The notes: a model not told the origin generated them from the letters alone. Shown: positions 40,681-53,174, counted from the stretch's first letter. The stretch: DNA of 64,000 bases from Brevipalpus yothersi (GCA_003956705.1 QZCP01000346.1:124001-188000); one strand, 5' to 3'. Numbers and translations are program-made.

Positions 40681-42792
40681 ATGAATTTAGTAGCCAATGT
40701 GACAAGTCTCTCGTTCGTTTTTCCACAGTCGAAAGAGAATACTATCATCATACGGAATGTGTCGCTTCAAACTTATTCATCGCAAATATTGGCCATCGTA
40801 GGACCAAGTGGATGTGGTAAGACAACTCTTATCAAGCTCATCATTTCTCTGTTACCTGTTGATCATGGAAGGATAACTCTTTTCGGACATGATTGTACCA
40901 ACAACCCTGAGAATCGAAAGATTGTTGGTGTTCCTGGTCCCAATCTGGGATATATGCCCCAAGAAGATGCGCTTACTGATGATTTGACCGTTTATGAGTG
41001 TCTCTACATGTATGGTATACTCAATCGAATGGAGTCATCCTCAATTCATCAAAGAATTCAAGAAGTGTTGACAGAACTTGATCTGATTGATAGTGAAAAA
41101 AGTTACATCTTCAATCTGAGTGGAGGCATGAAACGACGTGTTTCACTTGGAATCGCTATACTTCATTCACCTCAACTATTGTTACTAGATGAGCCAACTG
41201 TTGGTGTTGATCCTATTCTGAGACATCGAATATGGCAATTGCTAGAGAAGATAAAGAATAATGGGGCCAGCATTTTGATCACTACACATTATATTGAGGA
41301 GTGTGGACATGCGGATACAATGAGTTTCATGAGAAATGGCGAAATTCTTGAGACTGAATCACCTCAAGCTATCAGTGCAAGAGATGGATTCATTTCTTTT
41401 GAAAAAGTTTTCCTAGACTTATGCTCGATGAAGGTAGATACGACTGAGAAATTGCTCAGATTGTCAGAGGAGTTGCCTTCCTCTTCTCATCATTGCAGCT
41501 TCATTCAACCAAAATCATATGATAATGGTTATCAGTTTGATATTCGCATTTTTATCATCCTCATGTACCGTTACTTTCACCTGTTCATTTTCACTCCAGC
41601 ATCATTCTTTTGTATTATTGGCGTCCCAACTTTCAATGTGTACATGACTTTTCTGAGTATCTCACAAGATGTTACACATGTGTCTATTGGGCTGTGTATA
41701 CAAAATCAATCACTTTATAATGATACTACTCTACTCAAAAAATTGAACATCAAGCCAGATTGCCTTGAATGTATACATCCTGATCACTTTCCAGAATATA
41801 TCAATGATAAAGTTTTCCATGTAATCAAATATGATGATATCAGCAAAGCAATCAACGATGTTTCAAGATACAAGATCTATGCAGCTGTTCACATTCGTGA
41901 AGGTTTTGCTGATGCCCTATTCCAGAAGTTGATCCTCGATTGGTCTGAATTAAATGTCAAATTAATCAGAGACTCTCAAATCGCGGTATACTGTGATGCA
42001 TCCAATTCTCACATCTTTCGAGCTATTGAAGGCTATTTATCAGATGCTTATGCAAAGTATTGGGAAGCATGTAAAGGAAATTTGAGTCTCAAGCAACTTT
42101 CAGCATATCCGATGAGATTTGAAAATTCTGTAATTGATGGAAAAAACATTGAAGAACATTCATCTCGAAGCTGGTTTCTTCTCGGAGGATTGATTGTAGC
42201 TGTAACCTCATCCACAATTATAACTGCTGGTTCTGCCATCATCAGAGAAGTGAAAGATCAATCCATTCAACGGTACATGTCAACTGGCCTCTCTTGCATG
42301 CAAATATTCCTTGTCCAACTTTTTTCCAACACAATTCTCCTAGGATTTGCGGGAATACTTTCCTTGGTTTCCTCACTTTTTCTTTTGGATGTGGAGTGCC
42401 GAGGCTCACCTTTCATCGCTGCCCTACTCATCGTTGGAATGATATTGAATAGTGCACTGATTGGCCAATTGATTGGTCTAAGTCAATTAAGTGAAGTTCT
42501 CGTTCTCATACTGGGTATAGGTATCACCTATGTAACAGGCGGCATGGAAGGTGCATATATTTCGACAGAAAGTTTTCCATATTTCATCGAAAACCTTTCA
42601 ATCATGCTTCCGAACACCTATCCGATAAAAGCTATGAGAGATACTGTACTCATCGGAATATCTCCCATCAATCCCATAGTTATTACTGGCTTTTTCACCC
42701 TGTCCATATATTTCATCTTTCTCTTCCTAGCATCATTCAAGCTCACAAGCAACCGAGTAGGACGCATAAAAGGTAAAAGGGGTCCGATATAA
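40681..42792 (+). CDS. ABC half-transporter, ABCH class (copy d)
   Basis: The ATG at 40681 aligns with the starts of copies b and c and gives 703 residues; the frame is open further upstream to 40588, but without homology. The NBD motifs are GPSGCGKTT, LSGGMKRR, LLLLDEP and TTHY, and the six-helix membrane domain follows. The linker after the NBD differs in length from copies b and c (Met/Thr/Ser-rich), as does the C-terminal tail (RIKGKRG). The NBD DNA is nearly identical to copy c while the membrane domain has diverged. The gene follows copy c in tandem with 1.1 kb between them, occupied mainly by the NRF pseudogene. Confidence 0.92.
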   Translation: MNLVANVTSLSFVFPQSKENTIIIRNVSLQTYSSQILAIVGPSGCGKTTLIKLIISLLPVDHGRITLFGHDCTNNPENRKIVGVPGPNLGYMPQEDALTDDLTVYECLYMYGILNRMESSSIHQRIQEVLTELDLIDSEKSYIFNLSGGMKRRVSLGIAILHSPQLLLLDEPTVGVDPILRHRIWQLLEKIKNNGASILITTHYIEECGHADTMSFMRNGEILETESPQAISARDGFISFEKVFLDLCSMKVDTTEKLLRLSEELPSSSHHCSFIQPKSYDNGYQFDIRIFIILMYRYFHLFIFTPASFFCIIGVPTFNVYMTFLSISQDVTHVSIGLCIQNQSLYNDTTLLKKLNIKPDCLECIHPDHFPEYINDKVFHVIKYDDISKAINDVSRYKIYAAVHIREGFADALFQKLILDWSELNVKLIRDSQIAVYCDASNSHIFRAIEGYLSDAYAKYWEACKGNLSLKQLSAYPMRFENSVIDGKNIEEHSSRSWFLLGGLIVAVTSSTIITAGSAIIREVKDQSIQRYMSTGLSCMQIFLVQLFSNTILLGFAGILSLVSSLFLLDVECRGSPFIAALLIVGMILNSALIGQLIGLSQLSEVLVLILGIGITYVTGGMEGAYISTESFPYFIENLSIMLPNTYPIKAMRDTVLIGISPINPIVITGFFTLSIYFIFLFLASFKLTSNRVGRIKGKRGPI

Positions 42793-43304
42793 GTTCTGGT
42801 TCTCATCAGTGACGTTTGGAATTTCAAGTCAACCATCGATACTATTTGTCTTTAGATTCAAGTGTTTCTCTGGTCTTCACCAGTGCTTCCCAAGAAAATT
42901 GTTACCTGGTGAACTCATTTAGTATCATGAAATGAATATTTATTTTTCCAAGTTCTAGAAAAAATCAAATTACCTGAATTATGATTCAACGTGATTCAAT
43001 TTGAATTACAGAGGGAAACATGTGAAGAAACAAAACCATGGCACTGAGCAAACAATATGGATGTGGAAAGATGTTCTCTCCCATATCGCACCTCATGTTG
43101 ACAGGTGTAGCAATCAATCAAACTGACAAAGTTCACCAAGTTAATTTATATCAAGTATGTGTTGCAAGCTCTCAGGAAACTATCTCCAATTATTATTGTT
43201 ATTACACGTAATATCTATCTGCTAAATTAGTGTACCTAAAAAATTGGATCAATCAAAATTTCATGAGGTTCAATATAATGAAATATAAATCTTGAAAGTA
43301 TCAG
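42793..43304. other. Intergenic between ABCH-d and the C2H2 gene
   Basis: AT-rich, without supported ORFs. It presumably holds the ABCH-d 3' UTR and the promoter of the gene that starts at 43305. Confidence 0.4.
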
Positions 43305-44450
43305 ATGAAGATGAACTTTACGGTAAGAAAATATTATCATCATCAGAATTTTTCTCAATCCTCACACTCATACTCATTCACTTTACTCTCTTATGAATAG
43401 CTCAAGTGTGAAAGGAAAGAGCAGCTGAAGGAAGCTATCCGGGAAATACTTAGAGGTGATGAAAAATGTGAAATGATCAAAAAAGTAATCGAAGGTATAA
43501 TCGAAGACAACATACAGAATCTAAATAATTTGAGACGTGAAATTGCGGACGCACAAACAGCTTCCCACTCTGATACATTGATCATTGAATCGAAAAAAAG
43601 TGATTATGATGATAACGGTGATAATAGCTTATATGGTGATAATGATACTCAATCTAGTGATCATCTAGAAAGTGAAATTAGTGACCAGACAATATCTCCT
43701 CTACCTGAACAACATAAATCTATCCCTCTAGAAGAGATCACATCTTCTCAATCTGATGAGGTAGCATCTTACCATTCTGATCAAAATTTACCAACATTCA
43801 CCACTAGAGAGAGCATCATTGAAAATTGCCACAACCAACCAAATCAACCATCGGTCATGTTGGATTCATCTTCAGTGCCACAACATCTATTGGATGAGTA
43901 TATTGAGAGAACCTCCCGTGTGTGGCGTCAACTTGAAGGGGATCGACGAAAATTTGGTTTTTATCGAGAAAAAGTGAGAAGTTCATCGGAAAAGATTGTG
44001 ATGGACCATCGAGGCATATATGAGCTAGAATTGAGTTCAGAAAATATACATACTCAAACGATTACCGATTATGAGTATCAGATATATTACAAGGGTAAAG
44101 CTATCAGTAAGGAAGATATGAAGCAAATTCTGAATTCCAAAGTATTAAGAAAACGTGGTCAAAATTTGTGCAGTATACATGATGATTGTCCTTTCGCCAA
44201 ACCATCAAAAAAGCCACTTGATCAGGGTAAAACACGCTTACTACAGCATCTTGGATATTCTTCCATGACCTACTTATGTCGACAGTGTGACCATACATGT
44301 GGATCGTATTCAAACTTGGTTGAACATTTTAAGATTCATTCGAAGGGTGGCATTTTGTCAACACTTCAGAGCCGAGTGAAAAAGAGAAGATTCATGATAG
44401 GTGATGAAGGCACGACATCAAAATTAGCGAAAATGTGCTTTTGGGAATAA
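43305..44450 (+). CDS. C2H2 zinc-finger protein, two exons, related in finger region to retrotransposon ORF4
   Basis: Exon 1 (43305-43322) encodes MKMNFT and ends at GTAAGA. Exon 2 starts after the AG at 43400 and runs to 44450, in phase, giving 355 residues; an alternative is a start at the ATG at 43473. The N-terminal part is helical and charged, and a Ser/Asp-rich acidic region follows. The C-terminal part has a Cys/His cluster (CSIHDDC) and then a classical C2H2 finger, C299, C302, H315, H319. After the finger comes KGGILSTLQ and a basic tail. The GGIL just after the finger, and the general plan, match ORF4 of the telomeric element (KKHHGGILKEKK). It may be a host relative, or a captured copy, of the element finger family. 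AATAAA overlaps the stop codon (44446-44451). Confidence 0.65.
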
Positions 44451-45637
44451 ATACAATGCTTACAACACACAACCTACTGTTATGTGTCATTGATGCTCAT
44501 TTGATTATTGATTTGTCGCATCAAACACATGATAGCAGCACAATTTTTCCTTTCATGGATCCCATTCTATCAACCAAAAACAATGGCAACAAATTCTGGT
44601 CTGCTTGTCCATCAGATGTGAAAATGTTCTTTCAAAGTACATTATCTAAAATTTAGGATATAAAGTTTCGCAAATATTCGACGCTCACCAATTTACAAGT
44701 TGAAAGTGTCCATCTATTTTGGCCTAATATTTATGGGACTTCGATCTTTATTCTGGTCCAAAGAAAGCCTATTGGATTTCAAATGTTAACAATATGTTGA
44801 AGAGCAAATTATCTTCAGCAAAAAAAGCATCACATGGAATTCTCATCAACTAATCAAGAAAAATTTATACTCTTTACCCCTTATATTAGAATTAAGAGAC
44901 TATCAAGCTGTGCATACACTCTATCTCAATGAATCTTTAGAAAAACTGAAAATTCATCAAACATCCATGAATGTGTATATTTTTTTGTATCCTCCTCTAC
45001 CTATTTTCTACACTATGATTATGATAAAAATAATTCAAAAGAATGCAGTCATTACCACTCTATCGAAAAAGTTGCCTAATTTTCTCCCGAGAGAGAAAGA
45101 AATCGAACTTCTGATGATGTTCCATGAGAGATTGAATAAAGGTTTATCAAAACTAGATACCAAATCAAGTTAATTACAAGTGTAGAAATCGATGAGCTTT
45201 TCTGATATTCAAGAATTGAAACTAACATCTACATCATCAATACCATCTAAGCCTCACGATAGACATGTATTTGAGAAGACATCCATTCCCAAAAAGGAAG
45301 AGAAACATTAATAGTCATGTGAGAGGATGGATTGATCAATGCAGTCTTGATTTTTAAGTGAAACTTTGGGATTACAGTTAGAATCCAATTCCATCCGAGT
45401 CCTCTACCATAGCTCATAAGCATCAATCTGCACGATTCTATGTAATTTTCAAGAATTATAACTTGGAAATGAAAATTTTACAGGAAATGTTAAACGTATT
45501 TGCGTGTACATGAGCGTAATGTATAGCTGAAAAGTGAAGAAACTTGAGCATTGAACAATTCATATTCTTTCCTAATTCTTTGGATTATTTATTTTATCAT
45601 CTAAAATTGGTTCCCAACCTCTGTAACAGCACAAAAG
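44451..45637. other. Intergenic, no confident gene
   Basis: Short ORFs (73 codons at 44435, 87 codons at 44910) have no domains and are within chance. The region is AT-rich with no clear repeats. Confidence 0.4.
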
Positions 45638-46555
45638 ATGAAAGCCTTCCTGCTATTAATGTTCATCGTCACACACACATCTGCCAGTGAATATGACCAA
45701 GAATACCCATCGGATTCATATCTGGACTCATTTCAGCTAGAAACTGATTTATTTCGATCCAAAGCTGATGGACCAGTTTGCGATTTCAATTTGAGTACTC
45801 CTGAGGAAGAGATCGAAAGAAAAGTGAACAAAACCTGGTATCAAGCTGGAATCGTTTGCGGTACAAAATGGTGTGGTAGCGGAAATATAGCGTCTAACAA
45901 CACAGATCTTGGACGCTTCAAAAAATTAGACGCGTGCTGTCGTGATCATGACCATTGTCCTGATGTGATTAAGGCATATGAGACCAAGTATAATTTGACA
46001 AATGATTCCAAATTCACCAGGTCAGTGAATATTCTTTATTCTCTCACCAACCAGACCCATCTATTTATATGGTTTTGTATTCCCACGAATTTTTTTCTCA
46101 CTCAATGATAACATATGCCTTTTGATCTCATCATAGATTGAATTGTGGGTGTGATGAACAGTTTCGACTATGCTTGAAGGGCATAAAACCAGCAAAATTA
46201 CTGGAGAAAATAGTCAAAGGTACAGTGGGTTTTGTTTACTTTGATGTATATAATGCTAAATGTTACAAAAAAGATCACCCATGGATATGTTGTGAAAAAT
46301 TTAATTTTTTGTAAGTATGACCATCAGAGTACTCTATGGATTAGTATCACTCTTTGAGGATCCTATTTCATGATAATGATATTCTCGTTTTTTTCGAAAA
46401 ATAGCAAGACAAAGTGTAAAAGATATAGATTGAACTCTACAGAGCCTGAGATATATCAGTGGTGGAGTACAAAAAGTTATAAGGATGCGAGAGAATTTAG
46501 CGAAGATAGAAAGACTTATTTTGGTAAAACCCCGAAACTCCCTCCAAAGTGTTAG
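45638..46555 (+). CDS. Secreted group III phospholipase A2, three exons
   Basis: Exons are 45638-46020, 46137-46310 and 46405-46555, giving 235 residues. A 16-residue signal peptide is followed by an acidic propeptide-like segment. The core has the calcium-loop type WCGSGNIA, then DLGRFKKLDACCRDHDHC, in which the CCRDHDHC block carries the catalytic His-Asp pair. CGCDEQFRLCL follows in exon 2. This order is that of group III PLA2 (bee-venom type and arthropod relatives), which hydrolyses the sn-2 ester of phospholipids with calcium. The Cys pattern fits a disulphide-stabilised extracellular enzyme. It could serve in saliva, digestion or immunity; nothing in the context decides which. Confidence 0.9.
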
Positions 46556-49500
46556 ATGCTTAGGCTTCAATTTATCGATGGACACAATATTTTGATTTCT
46601 TCCATTAAATGGATAAATGATATTCAATCAAAATCCTTTTCAGACACAAAACTAATATTCAATAAATATTGCTCGTTTGTCCAATTTGATTGTGATACTT
46701 GAACTGAAGAAGCTTGGAAATAATTCTACATTCATTGAAGATTGAGAAGGAAGACATTCAGAATTGAGTGGAGGAGTTTCTTGAAAGAAATAAGAAGTTG
46801 CCTTCGGAGAGATTAGGTTTGAATCATCCAGGAAAGTATGAGGAAATTTGGTTCCTAACACTGTATCAGAGAGTGTGGTCAAAAAATGACCATACAGTCG
46901 AAGAGCAGAAAAAATTTTCTGATCTCTTTTTGGCTATCGTGTCGATCTTACTTCATCCATCCCGGAAAAACTTTCACTTTTTTCTGGAGATCTCTTCATT
47001 TCCTTCGAAAATTGACCAGATTTTAATCTACCCACTTGGACCTCAGTAGGAGAGATATGCCTCTTTTCTACACTTTGGAGGGCATGGGCTAGCTAAATCT
47101 ATTTACAATATTCAAATACAATTGACAATACAAATACAGTTTTCAATGTTTTCTATACAAGTGCATGAAGTCATTGTGAGGAAACTCATCCAATATAACT
47201 ACATTACCAGATAGGTCAATGAAAATCTCTTATGGTCTATTTCGAGACTCATTCAATCATTCTTCTATTATCATAACAGAATCATCTTCGGCTTCACTTT
47301 CCATCATACTACTTTCTTCCATCAAATCAATCACAATTTCAACACTATCTCCAACCAGATCTATTATTCCAATCGGTGTCGAGCATCTTCGGAGAGTCTC
47401 TTGGCTATCGAAATATGGCTCTACTGTGAGATCGGTATCAACAATACCTGAGCCTTCGCTTAATTCCATTGAGAGAATTTCACTTTCCATAATTGAGCTA
47501 CCTACCTAACTGTATATTTGCTAGAAATCTTGTCTCACAAAAAAATTTGTTACGGCAGTGTATGAGATCTCCAATGATTCTCAACCTCTGACTTTTGCTG
47601 TCTTTTATGTCCAATTGATTGGACTACACTTTAAGACTGACCATGGAAAGTGAATCTTTGTATGCCCTGTTCTTTGATATTTAATAGCGAGGATCCAACC
47701 AGTTAATTGGTATCAATAGAGATTCGCTCCATCTCTCTCACCTTTCAAGGTGATATATTTTGTATAAAAGCCTTTGGTTATGAAAAACTAGTCTCTCCAG
47801 TAGTAGCAAGACTCTCTGCGGAACAACAGTTGGTTTTCATCGTGTGTTAGTCTGCACTAGTTTTCAATAAAATGTTCAATCCCTTTGAACGGGTGTGTAC
47901 ACTTTCTATCATTTTCATGACTACTCCACCAGCCAGTCTCAGTGTAGAGCCTTGCCTTGAAAAACAATAGTGAGTAGTGCTGCTGATTAATGAATACCGG
48001 AGGGTCGAGTGAACGATATGGTCTTCGAAAGCCAAACTGCTACACATGTAAGGGAGTAGTTGATCGGGAGTTCGTTGAACATCTGGAAGCATCGTAAGAC
48101 CCAATTATATCTCATATCAACAACATCAGATCTACTTGTTGTCCAATCATTGGTCTCAGTGACAAAATTGGTCATTTTTCCATGGAGGAAGTTGTACATT
48201 CTAGTTGAAATCCAGAATTCAAGAAAAATACATGAGAGAAATGAGCATTCCGCACTCCTTCTTACATTCATTTGAAAAATTGGGTTATTTGAACTACTTA
48301 GTTATCATTTTATCACCGCGAAAATATGATGGAATCGTCAGAGCAAGAAACTCACAGGATTGGTATGAATGAAATATCCCATCTTCTTACTAATATATTT
48401 GGTTACAATTTGTGGCTAATTGGAGGGAAATTAGCGATCAGCTTGAGTGAGGATATGTCACCACTTTGTTGGTTTTCATCTCTATCTGCTGAGTTTTGTT
48501 GAATCTTCTGCCCCACGTAAACCTCAGGTATACGCTTATAATGATAAAATCGAAAAATCTGCCCGTGAACCATGTTTCTTGCGTTCTCAATGAAAGCTTG
48601 GTGAAATTGAAGAATTATCTCATTTTTATCCCACTTCTCAAGCCCATGTAGCTTCATACTCGAGCTCAAACTTACTATAAAGCCTTGACTGTCCATGTTG
48701 AATTGATGTTTGTGGGACAAATAATGGTGAGTCGGGATGCTATTGAGTAGAGCTTATGGATTATCAATGTTTTGAGGAATTTGTACTGGTCGTTCCATAT
48801 ACTTGCTTGTACTTTATTAATGATTCTCTCCCTCAAAATCTTTCACCACCCCCTCCCATTCACGCAAATTGGTGATACCCCACTAACTGCTGATGTATCT
48901 GAAACTGTTGGAGTCCCCAAAACTCTTCTTGTTTTTCTCAAATTACTCGATTTATCTCCAAAAAGGAAAATTAGTTGGAATATTTTATCGAGTGTTCAAT
49001 ACAGTTCAAAAAGACCGCAACAAGGAGATGTGTTCTAAGCTTCAAGTTTTCTCCAAATTGTGATGAACTATAGCTGCTTCATCATTAACATTGCTCCAGG
49101 GTCTCCAGAGCCCTGATTTCAATTAGAAAGAGTATAGCAATGATATTGCGACACGAGAGGTTCCTTAATCACTTCATTGTGAGATAGAAACATTGGTGCA
49201 AGGCCAAAGTCCAACTTTAGATGATTAGTGCGAATCATATCCGTTTCTTCTTACATACTAACCAGTGCAAAAGTTATTTCTTTAATCTTCGAGATCCTTC
49301 GATTTCCTATAATCGAAGCTCCTAAAAGCTACAAAAATACTTCATTTGGGTCTCAGACTCTCACCGATAAGGTCAATGTCTGCTCGGGTGCTTGGCCGGT
49401 AACGACTAGCTTACGAGCTTACTTTTCTCTTTCTCCTCTGTCTCTCCTCTGTCTTGTTCCCCTTCTACAAGTAACTTTTAGGTGATAGGCTCTATTAGAA

Positions 49501-50253
49501 CTGTTCTAAATATGTTAGATTCATTGGTTTACAAAACTTCTCTATGCAACAAACTTGTCCAACCTCCAGTCAGATCCCAGGAAATGTGGTTCGTTTCGAT
49601 TTTATTCTCACAGGATCCTCAACATGAATAATATCGGTTAAAAGTCGTCATTCAGAGCACGAAAGAGAAAGAGTCCTCATAGAACCATTTCCCAGATATT
49701 AGTCATTGTCCTAAATCATACATATAATTGGTGTAATTAAGTCTAATCCAATAATATTCAACCGTTAAAACAGTTTGGAACGCGATACAAAAGATTCTTA
49801 CAACTTTAAATAGATTGAAACGCGCAACTCAGTCATGTCCGGGTATGTCTGGGCTTCTTTTCTGTCAGGATAGAGGTTCATGAAATTAGGCCCAGCTCTT
49901 GATTGATCACTCCGAATTCACTGAAACTTGTTTAGCATAGTTAGTTATGATAAATCTTCGAGATAAGATAGTTGCAATTAGATCGACCAAGTGAAACCCC
50001 AAAAAACGAGATCAAAAATGGAACCCACCAGAACCTACCCGACGTTACGTTAAGATGCGCGTTAGGTCTCCTATCCTGTTTCATTTCTGAGTCTTATTAC
50101 CGAGATAAACTAATATACCTATCTTTATCTCGTTACAGAATTGTTCTTTTTCATTCGGCTCATTCTATGTTGTATCTTCGAACCACGAGTTTTTAAATTA
50201 CCTCTTAATTGTGTTGATTTCCAATTAAGTTTTGTTTTGTTTCCATTCTCAAA
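46556..50253. other. Gene-poor 3.7-kb region with three weak ORFs
   Basis: No confident gene. Three ORFs are slightly suggestive: plus 46768-47049 (charged, VEEFLERNKKLPSERL), minus 47490-47257 (77 residues, strongly acidic, no stop-codon neighbours that fit an exon), and minus 48696-48403 (97 residues from an ATG, mixed composition). None has a recognisable domain or clear splice partners. They may be exons of an unrecognised gene or chance ORFs. Confidence 0.35.
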
Positions 50254-50856
50254 ATGAGTGAATTTTCCTCTTATAATCAAGTAGCTCAACCATTCAACAA
50301 GGTCAACATCGTAGAGGAGTACATATGCTCTTTGAGAATAGAGGCTTGTGAGACTCGCAAGTGGGCAGTTCAAAATATTAAATCAAATGGTCAAAAGCAA
50401 TCCGAGATCACACCATATAAGGATGATCTACCAAAGCAGCTTGCTGATCATTTCTCAACTGTGGAAAAAACTTCAAGAAAACTGCCAGGCTACGATAACC
50501 CAAACTACTTCGAAACTTCTAGCCCTCCTCTTTTGTGCACAGCAATCATAAGTGCTAGAAAAAATCAGCTCAATATACTGCAAAGTTCAGGAAAGATGTG
50601 TCAACAATACATGGAGAGCATTATCTATGATATTGGTATTGATGAATCGAAGTGGCAAAGTGCTCACGAAACGAATTGCAATTACCCGCTTGTCGACACC
50701 ATCCACAATTATGACACATATCTCGAGTGTGTCCATCTTTATAACATATGGTGCAATGATTTTCCGGTAACTCTCTCCGATGCATTGGTCTTCGATGTCG
50801 TTCATTACACTTTCCTTTGGCAAAACGTACGGCTTACAATCCTCAATTTCCTTTGA
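50254..50856 (+). CDS. Orphan protein of 200 residues, unknown
   Basis: A single ORF starts at the ATG at 50254 in a favourable AAAATGAG context. Length (200 codons) and balanced amino-acid composition argue that it is real in DNA this rich in A and T. The protein appears soluble and mixed alpha/beta, with seven Cys and no signal peptide. It includes LPGYDNPNYF and a C-terminal hydrophobic stretch (VVHYTFLWQNVRLTILNFL). No family is recognised. It could be one exon of a larger gene or a lineage-specific gene. Confidence 0.4.
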   Translation: MSEFSSYNQVAQPFNKVNIVEEYICSLRIEACETRKWAVQNIKSNGQKQSEITPYKDDLPKQLADHFSTVEKTSRKLPGYDNPNYFETSSPPLLCTAIISARKNQLNILQSSGKMCQQYMESIIYDIGIDESKWQSAHETNCNYPLVDTIHNYDTYLECVHLYNIWCNDFPVTLSDALVFDVVHYTFLWQNVRLTILNFL

Positions 50857-51651
50857 TTATTCTCCAAAGATTGATTACTTACAGATTTTTTGAAAGTCAG
50901 GTTGCCTCATAGATATTCGATTTTTTTCACTTTCTGACACATCTATCTTTTATCAGTTGAACATCAAATGAGTAGAGCTATGACCCTTCAAAGGGTGCTT
51001 AGCTTTGCATTGAAATGAAAAGGATAGGATCATAGCAAACTAGAATCTTATCCAGATCCTTAAGCATTCGAGAAAATCACAATCTCACCGCGATAGTGAT
51101 GAAAATGGTTCACTCTAAAAATTCTCAAACTATGCAGGTGTTGAAGGAGTTTTCCATTGATGGAAATCAATCTTTCTGGATTAATAGTTGAACAGATGAC
51201 AATAGAGTCTCATGGTCGTGATTCAAATGACAAATTGGCCATTTTTCACATTATTCAAACGCTGGATGAAATCAATTCAATCCTCACCCGAAGCTTCAAC
51301 TTTACGAGCTAAATTGCAACTCGTTGTTTTCTGGGGAATTTTCAGTGGAGAAGTCTCCACCAATTCACTTGGCGTCTGGCTTCCATACCATTCGTGGTAT
51401 AGGTATATGACAGGCCAGATGCCGTCTACACAAACATGGATCTAAATTTAAAGTTATTTCCACCGAACTTTGGCTTACTGGATCATTGATTCGATATTTC
51501 TCATTGCATGTTAAACATAACAAATGATTCATTGAGTCAGTAAAGATGAAATAAGTACATGTGTATTCTTATTCTTTTTCCTTACAACAATTCTAAAGCC
51601 TCAATATTCAGGTATTCAGATATTCACTCTCAAGTAGGTGATTGATTTTCA
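50857..51651. other. Intergenic, no gene seen
   Basis: AT-rich spacer between the orphan ORF and the 3' end of the minus-strand receptor gene. The 77-codon ORF at 51212 lacks any domain. Confidence 0.4.
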
Positions 51652-53174
51652 TCACTCTCTTTTGAGAGAAGTAGCCAATAGCATCATCCAAGCAGCAGCC
51701 TCTTGATAGAACTGAAATGAAGATGTTAGAAACAGTACACGATTTCAATTTCTACTACCTCTCAATGGAAGCTTGTACTAACCTTGAAAGAATTCATGGT
51801 GGTAAGTCGAAATATGTCAAAGCACCCGTATGCAATCGGTCTCTTGGCCATCATTGCCTGCAGCTCAGTGAGATAAATTCTGGTTGATGTTCTCAACGTT
51901 GTCAGGAACATCATCTTAGTGATGTATTTGAACAATTGTTCACCCTTAGGAAGATGGAAGAATTTCATCAATGAAATGATGTTTATCGACGGTAAAATTT
52001 TATCTAGGATTATTGGAGGCAATCGGCTTCCGATATTTCGGTGTCATTCCATGTGATTTCAGATACTTACTTTTGATGAGCTCATTTGGACAACTAGTAC
52101 TAGAAAGAATGTCACTGTGAGTAATAAACAGATAACATACAGTGAGAATATAATGAGCTCAAGATTTCTCGCTGTTAAGAATATGAAATAAAAATTGAGT
52201 ATCAAGCCGAAGACACCGAAGAATGTTGAGCCCATCAGTCCACAAAGAAGTTTGCGAGAATTCTCAAAGTCTCGATAAATTTGCATATAAGATTTTAAAA
52301 TTCGAAAAATTGTGCGTTCGCTTTTCCAATTTGCACTCTCCAGTGAGCCCAAAACTCCATCTAAACGGTATCTCAATATAAGATTATAACTGGAAAGCAT
52401 GAACATGAATGCACTTAATGTTACAAAGCAACAATTAAAATGTAAAATATTCAAGAAACAGGAAGCCCATACAATTATGCTGCATCGAGCCTCTGGAAAA
52501 TAGAATGGTGAAAACATGATCACTGCTGTACTGATTGGAAATATTATTTTGAAAAAACCCCAGCAAAATAGGAAGATTCGATTGTTAGATTGACGTAATT
52601 GAGTCCATCTGGCATCGGCAATACACTTGAGATCATTTTGTTGTCTATTTTGTCGATATATATCAAGAAACCTTAGATGCTTAGGATTCTCGCTACCAAT
52701 TTTCATGAACCACATGTAAGAACCAAGTAATAGTTCACCTTGAGCCAGCATCACAAGAGCTGCCCACCTGTATTGAGGAATAAGAACACTTTCATCACAC
52801 AAATAGAATGAAGTTTCTCTATCGAGGAAGAATGCCATAGCCAAGAACTTGAGCATCCCGAAGAGGCATCCATAGAATAGATATTGCATGATACGACGTG
52901 AAACAAGACTATAGCTTTGATTTCGAAAGTCATAAAATATTAGTCCCAAATGCTTGAAATCCTTGTGAATATCATAATCACACACTTTATTGGAATTTGG
53001 TTCAGCTTTCAGTTCGAAGGAAGAGAGAAAGTATCTCACAGATTCTCGCCAAAGCCTGAGTTCATGCATGATATTCAAAGTTCTAGCCATAACAGATTGA
53101 AAAATACTAATTTGCTGTGTTTCAGGACATTTCTGACATCTTATCAAAATAAATACAGCAATGTGCATCATCAT
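51652..53174 (-). CDS. Gustatory-type chemoreceptor (seven-helix), three exons, copy 1
   Basis: Exons are 53174-52071, 51944-51783 and 51711-51652; all introns are phase 0 and the product is 441 residues. The protein is rich in hydrophobic helices (about seven), with charged intracellular segments such as the DIYRQNRQQNDLK loop. The last exon gives FYQEAAAWMMLLATSLKRE, in the place of the C-terminal signature of arthropod gustatory receptors. The arrangement of one long first exon plus two short 3' exons with phase-0 introns is characteristic of insect and mite Gr genes. It would act as a ligand-gated channel in sensory neurons. It is paralogous along its full length to the receptor at 54222-55762. 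Confidence 0.75.
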
